This document shows positions 22,583-33,241 of a stretch of 64,000 nucleotides of DNA, in pieces. The stretch comes from Corinectria fuckeliana (taxonomy: Eukaryota; Ascomycota; Sordariomycetes; Hypocreales; Nectriaceae). The DNA lies in NCBI GenBank assembly GCA_019137255.1, contig WPDH01000074.1, positions 496,001-560,000 of the forward strand, read 5' to 3'. The notes below the pieces were generated by a model. That model made no database searches. It was not told the DNA's origin and saw only the letters and a list, made by a program, of their open reading frames with translations. The position numbers and the translations under genes were made by a program. The first letter of the stretch is position 1. The number at the start of each line of letters is the position of its first letter.

Positions 22583-25500
22583 GTGACAGGTTTCTGGCCG
22601 GCGAGCCAGCCCCAGACCACATTCGCCCTTCTCTGTTCCATCATTACCCTTCTCTGAAATCAAACAATTCCGCTTCCGTTGTGCTGCAGACGGACGGCTG
22701 GCATTACCCCTGCGCCGACCCCTCCACTTCGACGTTCCCTCCGCCGCGAGCGAGCGGCAGAGGTTGCGACCCTGGTTCGTTGCTTACATCCGTGCGGTTG
22801 CGTTTACGCCTGTGTGGCTTACAGCGAAGACTAATTACGTCGTAGAAGCGCCAGTAATGACCTGCCATGATGCAACCTTCGTTGTGTATTCTAGCTTGCT
22901 TCTTCCGCTACTCGTCTTTCTAGCCGGTTCCTTTCGTGCCGGGACTTTAGACCTTCAGACTCGGTGTCTTGCTGTTTCAAACCCGCAGCAGCCCTAGTCA
23001 GATATAGCCCGTCGGGGTATAACATAGGATCATCCCTCCCCAATCGTGCTTGTTGTGTTTATTTCTTCCCTTTAGCTATCAACTGGAGGGTGTGCATAGC
23101 AAGTTCAGCATCGTTAAGCCGACGGAGACTCAGCTTTGTCAAGCGAGACTAGACCGCGGCATGGCAGCATGCAACGAAATGGCGGGGCGCTTAAACGACA
23201 TGGAAATCCTGTACATGGTATGTACGTACTGCAGTAGCATGCAGATGATGAGCCGATCGATAGGGGAACCACACAGCACGTGCGTAACGTCAGCTAACCT
23301 AAGTTCGTCATGATGGAGAATCCCGGGTGTTCCCGTAGAAGAAGACACAGTGGGCAGTGCGCATTGTTGACGATTGGTGGATGTGCTGTGGGCGGTTCGG
23401 ATGAGCCACCGGGCCGTTGAGGGAATCCATGTGTTGACTGGCCAGTGTGGGGATATGTATCGTCTCCCTACTGCTTGTTTACATGTAAGTTAGCTTACCA
23501 GCCCATTGCACCGAGCAAACACGGACGAGGGCTTCAGTCCATTGAGAGAGCTTCGCTAGGCCTCGTGGCCAAGTTCGCAAGTAATGGAAGCACGCCATGT
23601 CCATCGGCGGGTAACGGACCTGCTCGATCCGGGTGGAGCAGCCTTTGCCCGGAGCGGTCTAGAAGGCCGCGGCATCTAGTTATCGCTAAGAGTCGGAGAA
23701 CCAGACCGAGCGGCGTCGTCAACGGTGGGGGTTCAAGCGGGATAAGTCCTGTCGAACGCCGTCATGCCGTCAGACTTGCCGAAACTAATCAAGTTAGTCT
23801 CTCTCTTTTCGCGCCTTGCTTCTGGGATAGCCCGGCCGTCTCGGGAACCGGCGAGACGAGCGTTGAGAGAGAGGGAACGGGCATGGTCGCTTGGTCCGCT
23901 TCCGCGGTAGTCTACTTCGTACGTTTCCGTGGCATTGCCTGGCAGTTCTCCATGCTCCCTCGAATTCCGGTACATGTGCGACTTTGGGCCATCTGCCACT
24001 TAATCATCCCGGCCAATGTTGGCCCATGTTATCTCCCATGACATGACATGCGCCGGCTCGAAAGTAAGAAGCACCACGGGTATCAAAGGCTAGCTACGTC
24101 CTGACGCGCGAAAGACTTAATGACACTATACTTCAAGGAGTCACCGAGACATCACGTTAGCATGGTTTAGCAAACAGGCCCTTCCCTCGCTTGAATGGTC
24201 TAGAATGCCAAAGACTCTGATTCTTCAGCCCTATATGAAAGCATTGCCCTTGTCAACGCATGGGCTCATCTTTCAGGCCAACCGTCCTGCGCACTGATGA
24301 ATGAACCTTTCGAGTCTTAAATCTTCACGTAACAAAGACGGTAATTAGTGTTCATTGCAAATGGTCCATTACAAGGTCCAGCAACTTATCAAGGGAGTGC
24401 GGGGGCCGAGCGATATCAAAGGTCCAAGGTAATCCCAGGCCCATTCGAACTGAGATGCCAGATTGGACCTTCTCAGGTTGCGGCTTGGAGTAATATATGA
24501 AGTTACACACGATCTTGCCCATGTACACCAGCGCTGGTTATGATTGTATAATTACGCCTTGGACCGGGTTGGATGGCTAGGCCGAGTGTCGTGATGTCTG
24601 CCCAGTCCCCGCCCTGGTGAGTTGAAATGATACGCCGATGAGAGCTCCACTGGTGGACGTGGATCTTTGGAGGTGGGTTCAGCTGTCATATGTATCTGTT
24701 GGTGATCGATCTGAAAGCTGCGCCGCCACCGATTTATTAGCTTTCAACTGCAATGCCAGCGTCACCTGTTTGTCGCTAAAGCCTGCGCCAAGAATGTGAT
24801 AACGGCGTTTCTTGTTGGTGATTGATACTCGTCGGAGATGCAAATGGAAAGGTGCTCCCTTCCCTTACTCTAGTGACCGAGGACTTCGCACCACAATCGT
24901 CAGGAGACGGCATCGCGATGTGGAACAGGGGCGTTTGCTCTTCGCTTGTTGTTGGTAGGAAACCCAACTGTCATGTACAAATACGTATGTCCGGCCGGAC
25001 GTATTGCCCTTTAGCAATCAACCGCCTTGGCCCTCGCCGCTGCTGTTGCCACTTTGCAAGCCAGCGTACGTACGTCTCGTGGCTGCCGTGTGTTGTGTCC
25101 GACCAACACAACGGCGTAACCACCAACAGCTCATCGGCCGGCCGGGATGATTCGGGCGGAGGTCTCGGGGAACGGCAGAAAAGAGGCGTCCAGTCGGAAT
25201 GCGGAGATGGGAAACCGACTTTGTTCACCAGCATGGGCTCGCGTTCTTGTCTGCCTGATTTAGTGTTTTTTTCTTGCTGCCGGTGCTGCTGTAACGGCGA
25301 CGTTGGCTGCAAGGCAGGTCTCAGGACGGTACCTCGACAATTGCATGGCGGGAAAAGCCCGATCATGCGTAAGTACTTCGTACTTTGTACATGATTGGAT
25401 AGCTTGTTGGTCTGGATGCAGTGACACGGGCTGACTCCGTCTTGCAGACATCAGACACACTTGGCTTCGGACAATTGCCATCTTTAGATCTTGACCGGAC

Positions 25501-26860
25501 GGGCTAAATTAAGCTCGACAAAACAGCGAGTAATGTACTTCGTAGGGACGTTCTCAACGCTATCCAGCCTTGCTCCGCATTGACGATCAATGAGAGGTTG
25601 GTGCTGCAAGCTACTCGTAGCTCCAAGCTCAACTGCCGTCGCCCAAACTTCAGTGGATGTGGATGCCCAACAAAATGATTCCAACAGTTGGCGGCGGTTA
25701 CGAACACTTCGGGTCGGGCGTGTGTTGGTCTGTGGCCTTTGAGGTTTTGACCTTCGGTGGCTGATCCGATGGAGCTGCGGGGTGACAGATTAGGGGTGCA
25801 TCTCCGGTCTCCGGGATATTGAACTTGCTATTGCATAGTACATCGTAACAGTCTACACCGCCGGGCGTCGACGACAACGAGCTCAATTTCGGGACTTGAG
25901 TCAAGATGGACGGAGCCGGTGGCAAAGGAGGTAGCCAGGTAGCTGCATCGCGGACGACCAGACATGAAACAATAACGCCGAAGACATCCCATAAGAGCAG
26001 CACGTATATCTCTAGTCTACATAGTAGTCTACGGCCTTTCGACTCCGACCCCAGTCGAGGAAGCCATGGGGAAAACTCCAACGAAGATCTGCCACATGCG
26101 AATCGATGTCCACACGGAAGTGAATGGCTGCGCAAGTCAGGTGATGGCTTGCCAACGCTTGCAAGTCCCGCAGCCGGCGAGACGAGGGACCACATCTCCA
26201 GCTAAGAGACGCGAGCCTTCGGCGGGAACCATGTTTTTCGCTTGTATGTAGGCCTACATACGTGTGAGGGCAAGGGACCAGACGCTAATTAGTTCTCGTC
26301 GATGGTCGATGGCAAATGCCGACCATGACGCATGGAAAAGGCGGAGCGAAATGGAAGCGCGAAAAAGAAGAACAAGCAAGCCCCTTGAGAGGCTGAGAAC
26401 CCCAACGTAGCGGTGACCTGGGCGCAGAAGTGAGTTGGCCGACGGAGACATGAATCTCGCTAGAATGGCTCTGGAAATCAAACGCCGATCGGCCAAGTCA
26501 AAGGTTCCGGACGACCGGGGGGCGCTCCCTCTGGACAGACGGCCGCTGGGACGACCGACACGGAACAACGTTTGGTTATTGTTGGACATGGGGGACTCTT
26601 GGAACGTGGAAGTCTGGAACTCCGGAACCATTCGTATTTGGACGAATAGAACGAGCTTTGGTTCCTGTCAGCCGCCGCTTGCACCGTTGGCACTGCTGCA
26701 GCTGCCGTCGACGATCGCCAGTGGAGAATCGAGAATTGCCGTGCTTGCCAGTCGCCAGGCTGCCTGTAATAATGAGTTGACTTAAGTTAAAGGATGCGGC
26801 GCCATCATGTCAAGCGATTGCGGTTGGTGTTTCACCACCCTCATCGATCGATTGAGTCTC

Positions 26861-26876
26861 GAAGAAGAAGAAGAAG
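26861..26876. repeat. (GAA)5 microsatellite
   Basis: Five GAA triplets in the gene-free region; a simple repeat without coding context. Confidence 0.8.
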
Positions 26877-27540
26877 CCCTTGGTTGACTAGTTGGACAAG
26901 GGGTCCGGAGATGGAACATGGACAACAAGACGCCCTTGTTATTCGCAGATCTGAGCTGGCTGGGGCTTTGGACGAGACGTTGGCTCGAGAAGCTTGGTCG
27001 GGGAGCTAGTCGTTGTAGTTGGTTCGCAAGGCATTGGAACCAACAAAATAAAGCACAACACCAAGGGCAAACAACTCAAATGCCTCCGCCATTCTGATAT
27101 GATGGATCATCTCTCCGCCTGCGCAGTACCTACTTACAATGTACTGATGAGGCGGCCGGCTGGTACCTAGCACGGAGGCAATTGAAGGTTGTTTTGATCA
27201 TGCACACCCCGTGTCGACGGAGCAACGCTTACACGTCGAGGCTTGGAGGGGGAGGCTACTGAGAGGAGGGCGGCAAGCGGGAGAGGGGAGAACGGGGCGG
27301 GGCGAGGCTTGGAGGGAGGGAGGGGGAGCGAGGATGACATTGCAGGCATGCAGATTTAAGAGTGAGGCAGCGTAGTGCCGCAGAGACGAGTAGCTAGAAA
27401 CTGGTGGTGAAAATACGGCCTTGCTTTCGGCGGGTTCGCTATTGTTGGGATAGTTGATGGAGGCTTTTCTTGCGAGGTTAAAACACAGATTGTTGGACTA
27501 ACCGGCTGTCACCTCAGCACAGCACGGCACGGCATGGACA

Positions 27541-27620
27541 GACAGACAGACAGATAGACACGCCGGCACGACACAGACACAGACACGCCGGCACGACACA
27601 GACACAGACACGACAGAGAT
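27541..27620. repeat. GACA repeat plus 25-bp tandem duplication
   Basis: A short (GACA)n run is followed by two exact adjacent copies of a 25-bp unit (27559-27583 and 27584-27608, each starting CACGCCGGCACGACAC) and a partial third copy, then a GAGA run. It is a minisatellite-like array. Confidence 0.85.
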
Positions 27621-28502
27621 AGCGAGAGAGAGAGATACACAAGCACAAAACGGACCGGGCGTACATAGGGACAAGGCTGATGACGCGGGAACAGCCACAT
27701 TTCACATTTCGTCTAGATGTGGGAATTGCAGCGAACTGGTCGTGCGTGCACTCCGTACAACCAAACAAGGTTGCTTTGCAGCTGGGCTCTATACTACCCA
27801 AGCTACTGTAGCAGGGCGAGGCCAGCGCTGGATGCATCCATGGCAGGGCAATCCAGGCTTCCATTATATTTTCCCGTTTTGGGATGCGATTGCATTTTGT
27901 CGACGATGGCCATATGTACATATGTATCTACATGTCCTGGCGAAGTGGACTCTGGGTTTCTCTCCCCACCGCCACTCTCAGCAGGATGTTATACTACGTA
28001 CTTGTATAAGTTACATGAAGTTTGTTATCTAGGTACAGTAGCTCGACTACCGTTGGAATTATCCGTCTTTGTAATTATGTGGTGGCATCTGCCGTCTTTG
28101 GTACAGTCTGCATCGCATTCTGATGGAGGGATCGACGAAATCTCACAGCCAGCCAGCCAGCCCTTGTAACCTTGTTGGGGGGCACCGCCATCCATTTTTC
28201 GTACCAGAAGCTCCCGCGTGGGGTAATTGCGACCAGGATACAACGGCCAGGCCTGCAGAGAACGAAGATCAGCGTGGCCGTGGGCCGTGGTGATCTATCT
28301 CTGGTGTGCTACGCGCCTTCACCAGGGTTTGCCCGAGGGGCTTGCAGATGTCAGGTGGCCTCCCCTAGCTTACTATGTACATGATTAGTTTACCTCTGTA
28401 CGAAATGCGTCTGGACTACTCTGGGGCGGCGACTCCAGAAACGGCCATGGCCCGGGGCTGCAAAAGTGGTGAGGTTCGTGGGGCGTACGTGGATTCAAGG
28501 TG

Positions 28503-28532
28503 AGGTCAGGTCAGGTCAGGTCAGGTCAGGCC
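28503..28532. repeat. (AGGTC)n tandem repeat
   Basis: Five to six head-to-tail AGGTC units, followed directly by CAGTCAGTCGGTCGGTCA. Pentanucleotide repeat in noncoding DNA. Confidence 0.85.
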
Positions 28533-29102
28533 AGCAGCGTCAGTCAGTCGGTCGGTCAAGCGAAACGGGGGAGGACAAAGTCGCAATTCTCCCCTTCTCG
28601 CCGCTCGAGCCGCATCTGGGCTTCGGCGGGGTGAGTTGGAGTCACCTCCTTCTTCGGGAACATGTCAGAGTTTCCTTCGCTCTCGGGGCTATATCGAGCG
28701 GGAAGGGCTTTCGCAGTCGTCGGGGGGGCGCGGGCCGGCGCATCGGCATCGGCAGCGGAAGCGGGAGCCGCGTCGGGTGCTCCAAAAACGGCGCAAGAAT
28801 ATCCCAATCCGGGGTTCCAGAGCGATGGGAAGAAAGTCACAGGAGGAGTTGTTCGAGTGTTCCCCGAAGCCCTATTTCCCCGCTCTCCCCGATCGTTTGG
28901 CACGGAGGAATAATTTGCGGAAATCGTGACATGTGAGAAGGGAGGGCAAAAAAATCATGGTCTGCCCCGGGGATGGACAAACACCATGAGCAGCAGCGGC
29001 CCCCGCGCCGGGGTCGGACGAGACGCGATCGATGACGGGGTCCCTCTTTGCGTTTATTTTGTCCTACATCAGCAATACTTTGTTAGAACTAGACGCACAC
29101 AT

Positions 29103-29151
29103 GGGGTTTGGGGTTTGGGGTTTGGGGTGGGAGGAAATGGATGGATGGATA
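29103..29151 (+). repeat. (GGGGTTT)n G-quadruplex-capable repeat and (ATGG)n run
   Basis: Four runs of four G separated by TTT occupy 29103-29127, followed by a further GGG and then ATGG units at 29136-29151. The pattern meets the usual G4-plus N1-7 rule for an intramolecular quadruplex on the plus strand. It is not the TTAGGG telomere repeat of filamentous ascomycetes. Confidence 0.85.
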
Positions 29152-29399
29152 TCTTCAGTATCCATGCCCCCGGCTGTTTGAAGATGGACTCAATGGGGTA
29201 GGTCCTCTGGTAGACAACCGTAATCCATGTTCATGGGGGAACCGTATCTGCGTTCGGACCCTGACTGCACTTGACAACGAGTTTCCTCTAATACTCTACG
29301 AATGCCTAGTCCCCGATCCCGCCCAACCCCACCCCTTCCTTTTCGTCAACTTATTTGTGCCATTGTCTTTCCGTATTTGGGCGTGTTAGTAGGCTGTGT

Positions 29400-29475
29400 T
29401 TGTGCGTGTGTGCGTGTGTGGTTGAGACCGAGGGAGAGAGGGAGAGAGGGAAGAGAGAAGAGAGAGAGAGATGAA
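29400..29475. repeat. GTGT and GAGA simple-sequence tracts
   Basis: A TGTGCGTGTG tract (about 29398-29422) is followed by a GGGAGAGAGGGAGAG tract (about 29430-29475). Both are noncoding microsatellites. Confidence 0.75.
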
Positions 29476-30654
29476 AAAGGACCGAGTAGCTAGCGAGTGT
29501 TAATGAGCTGGACCTGATGTTTGCTCAACGGACGCCAGGAGTGCGAATAGGTATCACTTCGAGGACGTCTGAGTACTAAGGTACGAAGTACTGTAAGCAT
29601 GAATTCAAACAATGTGTCGCCATCCACATCCCGCATACATTCACATCCACCTCCGTATCCACATCCACCACGCCCGCCACGCCCACCACTTCCACATACT
29701 CGTTCTAGGCCATCTCTCCCCCATCTCATGGACCCTTGCTACTGCCTCTTCGTCTCCCTCCCCCGTTATTGCTTGCTTCATATCCCCTCCTCCGGCCCCC
29801 CCACCTTTGGCCCGCTCCGGTCCGTGGCCAGGGCCATGCGCATGGCTGCCCTGCCGCTCCGCTGCCCCATGCTTCACATCCGTCCTAGAAACGTTGCCAT
29901 GTGCCGCTGGACGGACATGCACTCCACTGCATGCATGGGGCGGTACTTCGCACATGAGTACATACTTACTACGACCTCCTCCCAGTACAAAACAGGATCT
30001 CGTCGAGCCCGAGGTGAGGTGCCCGCCTTGCCGCCCTGGGTTGTGCTGCGTTGTCTTGACTTATGTGTGGCTGTAACTTATGATGATGCCCGGACGGTAC
30101 CAAGTAGGTAATACCTCAAGCTTGGCCTGCCGTGTCCTTGTTGTTCGTCCCCTGTGCATTTAAATAGAAATCTCTCACCACTGCCTGCACGCTTTGTCCC
30201 CGTTTCTCTCCCCGTCGATTCATCATTCTTCTTCTTCTTGGCTCTCGGGCGTCTTCGCTCCTTGTTCCTCCTCCATCTCATCTCCATTCTCCCCCAGTCT
30301 AACAAGCCCCTAGCTGGCTCTCCCATCCGTCCCGCTAATTAGCGCCTCTCCCCCTCGCGGCTCACCCCCCCTAGGCCTTGACGACGAGTGAACGGCCAAC
30401 AAAGTAATTGGAGGCTAATTAGCGTCGAGGAGAACTCCCGTCGACGGTGGTGTTGTCCCCCAGCTCAACCGCCACCTACACACTACGTAGTAGTAGCGGC
30501 GGCTCGTCGCCATCCATCCGCGCCCCGCCGAAAGCCCATCAACACGCCCATCGACCGAGCGCCGGGCCCCGAACCACCCCCGGGCTCCCTCCCCTAGCTC
30601 CTCCGCCTGGGCCCCCCTGCCGCAGGCAACTGGACACCTTCAACCTATAAGCTA

Positions 30655-30688
30655 GTACCTACCTACATAATACCTACTGGGTAGGTAC
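30655..30688. repeat. Inverted repeat GTACCTACC / GGTAGGTAC
   Basis: Two perfectly complementary 9-base arms separated by 16 bases could form a hairpin. The arms belong to the TAGGTACCTA motif family scattered through the intergenic DNA of the window. Confidence 0.7.
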
Positions 30689-31071
30689 CTTGAGCTGTTG
30701 GTTCCATTAGGCCCGCTGCGGCGCATTGGTTTTCAGTGGGCCAACGTCACTCGACTCGCATCCATCCATTAGCCAGCCTAAAAGAGTGCTCACCACCACC
30801 ACCAATCTCGATTCAATAGCCCGAAGAAGTTGCTTCCTTCGAACTCTGTCTTGCTCTCTCATTCCCTAGACGCCACCAACTCCGCTGCTCCCCCCTCCTC
30901 TGGCGTCTATACGCTTCCTCTCCCGCTGGAAAGAGGACAAACAAGACCTCAACTGCCGACCATAACGAGACCACGACGAACACGAGCCTTCAATCCCTTC
31001 TCTCCTCTCCCCTCCCCTCCCCTGCCTCTAGCAGTGATCCACGATCCAGGAACCACGATCCACCGCGTTGG

Positions 31072-31092
31072 ATGATCATGCTGCCGACTTAA
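31072..31092 (+). other. Short upstream ORF (6 codons plus stop)
   Basis: ATG ATC ATG CTG CCG ACT TAA lies about 300 bases before the start codon of the 401-residue protein. If the leader begins upstream of it, it could reduce translation of the main ORF. This is inference from position only. Confidence 0.35.
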
Positions 31093-31397
31093 TCTCCATA
31101 CTCCCCGAAACCGAACATCGCCACCCACTCGCGACCTCCGAGCTCACCTACCTTCAAGTTATCCGCTAGTTCCGCAGGCACACCTTCCAACTGCGCTGCT
31201 TGACTTGTGCTATCCTGTATCCTCCATCTACCTCTACCTCAGCTCGACATAATCGCCTTACACCTCCTTCGCCCTTCTTGTCCGCAGGACCATCAACGTC
31301 CCCTGTCTAGATTGGTATCTGGGGCGTTGGGTGCTAACCACCTCGCCCCGTCCCTTCCGCCAACACGGCAACGCCGCCGCAACCTGAATCCCGCGAC

Positions 31398-32603
31398 ATG
31401 GCTATGGATGCGCTGAAAAATCTTGCCAACAACGTCCCGGGCTGGCTGAAGCAACTGGACGACCTCAGCGGCCAAATCGACCTGCGCCAGGCCGAGCTGG
31501 CCGCCGTTGCTGCGGCCGAGGGGAAGAGCCCCGAGACCAAGTCCCTGCGCAACAAGGGCTCGACCGAGTCCCTGAGGCCGAAGGACGATGTTCCCATGAC
31601 GGCCGCCCCAGACGCATCGCCCGACGACACGATACCCGAGGATGCTCCCGTAGTGGCATCCGCGCCCTCGACGCCCTTTGCAGAGCCCAAGAAAGAGCAC
31701 GCCCCAGCCTCTCCACCTAGCCCCTCTGCCTTGAAACAGTCGCAGGAGGCCATTAAAGCAGCGCGCGCCCGCGCCCGACAACAAGTGAAGAGGAGGCAAC
31801 GATCGGCGTCAATGATATCCGCCGAGGGAACCCCCCCGACATATCGAACGCGGAGCATGATTATCGTGTACTACGACAGCTATGTGCAGGGCTTCTTCGA
31901 CGATCTCGTGCGATTTGTATCCTCGAGCCGAAATCTCATGCGAAAAGCCAAGATGGCTGCCAAGGTCGCTCAGATAAAAAAGCTGGCCGAGGTGGACATG
32001 TCCGAGGAGGGAGGTGCCGACGGTGACGAGAACGGCCTCGAGGCCCTCCCCTCGCTAAGGTATATGAGCACACGACGGTTCAACCCAATGTCGTCAATAT
32101 CACGACCTGGCTTCGGCCCTGGTGGAGCCAAGGACCAACCCCCGGATGTGTACGATCGACTTGACAAGAGCCTCGAAATCGTGCAGAGCATGTGTGAGCA
32201 CGGTGCCCACCAGTTCCTGCGAGACGGCGATTGCAACGATGAGATCACAAAGGTGCAGAAGCAGCTCACCGAGGTCCTGGAAGTGTCGACTAAGGAGATG
32301 GAACGGGTGCAGCGCGAGGAGCCCGAGCTAGCCAAGGAGACCGGCGAGCTGGGCAAGGTCCGAACACGTCGACCCATCAGCATGCGCCGCGAGATGTCTG
32401 CCGGCCTCAAGGATGGTACACCGACGACACCGACCAAGGAGGAGCCCGCCAAGCTGGAAGCGGCCAAACCTGCTTTTGACCCAGAGGCACCCCTCGAGGT
32501 CGACCCCAACGTCATCGAGGCTGACGAGGGCATTGACATCGAGATGGAGATTCCCAAGCTCCAGTACCGATCAACCCGAGCGATGCGGAACCGTGGGTCT
32601 TAG
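31398..32603 (+). CDS. Unrecognised fungal protein, 401 aa
   Basis: I do not recognise the family. A single exon starts MAMDALKNLANNVPGWLKQL, with an amphipathic N-terminal helix. Residues about 50-130 are Pro/Ala/Ser-rich and probably disordered. A more ordered part at about 135-205 contains AARARARQQVKRRQRS, then MIIVYYDSYVQGFFDDLVRF and a Lys/Ala-rich helix. Residues about 250-310 are helical (YDRLDKSLEIVQSMCEHGAH, then VQKQLTEVLEVSTKEMERVQ), and the C-terminus is acidic then basic. There is no signal peptide or transmembrane helix. Helical content and charge suggest a scaffold-like intracellular protein, but I assign no function. It sits downstream of an unusually long noncoding region. 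Confidence 0.85.
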   Translation: MAMDALKNLANNVPGWLKQLDDLSGQIDLRQAELAAVAAAEGKSPETKSLRNKGSTESLRPKDDVPMTAAPDASPDDTIPEDAPVVASAPSTPFAEPKKEHAPASPPSPSALKQSQEAIKAARARARQQVKRRQRSASMISAEGTPPTYRTRSMIIVYYDSYVQGFFDDLVRFVSSSRNLMRKAKMAAKVAQIKKLAEVDMSEEGGADGDENGLEALPSLRYMSTRRFNPMSSISRPGFGPGGAKDQPPDVYDRLDKSLEIVQSMCEHGAHQFLRDGDCNDEITKVQKQLTEVLEVSTKEMERVQREEPELAKETGELGKVRTRRPISMRREMSAGLKDGTPTTPTKEEPAKLEAAKPAFDPEAPLEVDPNVIEADEGIDIEMEIPKLQYRSTRAMRNRGS

Positions 32604-33241
32604 AAAGGCTACGAACCGCGTATAAGGGAGTTGGTCATGGCGACACTCTGATCTTCCACACTCAGCCATTCATCACTATCACCATTTTGTTCCTCATTGC
32701 ATTTTTCTCTTTCTTTTTCCGTCTCGTCATTGTCGGCGTCACAAAACCGGGAGAGCCAACGGGAACATCCTGTCCTTTTTGTTCATTGGTTTCAAATATC
32801 TTTCCATGCAGGCTAGCATGCATCTTTGCATGGGCTTTTTCACCCTTGCCTCTCTCGATTTCCGTCTCTCGATTTCCGAAGAAGTAACCAAGTAACATTC
32901 ATAGCGTTGGGGTGTGTGCTGCTTTTACCAACTACTACAGCAAGGTATTTCTTTTTTCCTTCTGGCTCTTCTGTCTAGGTTTACGGCCGCGAACAAAATG
33001 GGTGCATCCAAAAGATGTTATGAGGCTTGATTCTTGATGCTTCTTGGTCATTCGTCAGTCTGGGTGCTTGTGCGATGGTTTCTGGGGGTTTGAATTGTCC
33101 TACGGGACCTCCTTTGAAGGTGCTTTAGCAAGGAAAGGGACCAGAAGTCTAGGATACGGTCTCGAGATGGCAGACAGTAAATACCAATGATTTTCATCAT
33201 CTTTAAACTCCCATCCTCTGTGATAGTCACTGTTCATTTCG
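32604..33241. other. Convergent intergenic region
   Basis: 3' flanks of the 401-residue protein gene and the F-box-like gene. T-rich runs are present; nothing else noted. Confidence 0.5.

Larger units (their letters stand above)
20091..30100. other. Gene-free region (about 10 kb) with repeats and recurrent short motifs
   Basis: I find no gene I can support here. Open frames of up to about 200 codons exist but lack conserved motifs, coding composition or splice continuity. The sequence is not AT-rich, so it is not obviously RIP-mutated transposon DNA, and I see no terminal repeats or transposase/reverse transcriptase motifs. It carries a CAG run, a GAA run, a 25-bp tandem duplication, AGGTC and GGGGTTT repeats, and six GTACTTCGTAC-family motifs. 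It could hold distal regulatory elements, noncoding RNAs or decayed genes. Confidence 0.5.
30101..31397 (+). promoter_or_regulatory. Probable promoter and long pyrimidine-rich leader of the 401-residue protein gene
   Basis: From about 30.1 kb the plus strand becomes C/T-rich (repeated CTCTCCCCTCCCCTCCC near 31005), typical of fungal 5' leaders. It contains a perfect 9-bp inverted repeat (30655-30663 with 30680-30688) and a 6-codon uORF at 31072. No protein-coding exon is supported. The transcription start is not determinable here. Confidence 0.4.

Noticed and set aside
23445..25394. Open frames of about 190-200 codons in the gene-free region (23445-24041 and 24822-25394)
   Set aside because: The translations show no hydrophobic core pattern, motif or conserved start, and no neighbouring exon extends them.
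28503..28532. AGGTCA direct repeats as nuclear-receptor-type half-sites
   Set aside because: Fungi lack nuclear receptors of that class, and a pentanucleotide slippage repeat explains the pattern.
29103..29127. Possible interstitial telomere
   Set aside because: The unit is GGGGTTT, not TTAGGG, and only about three to four units are present.
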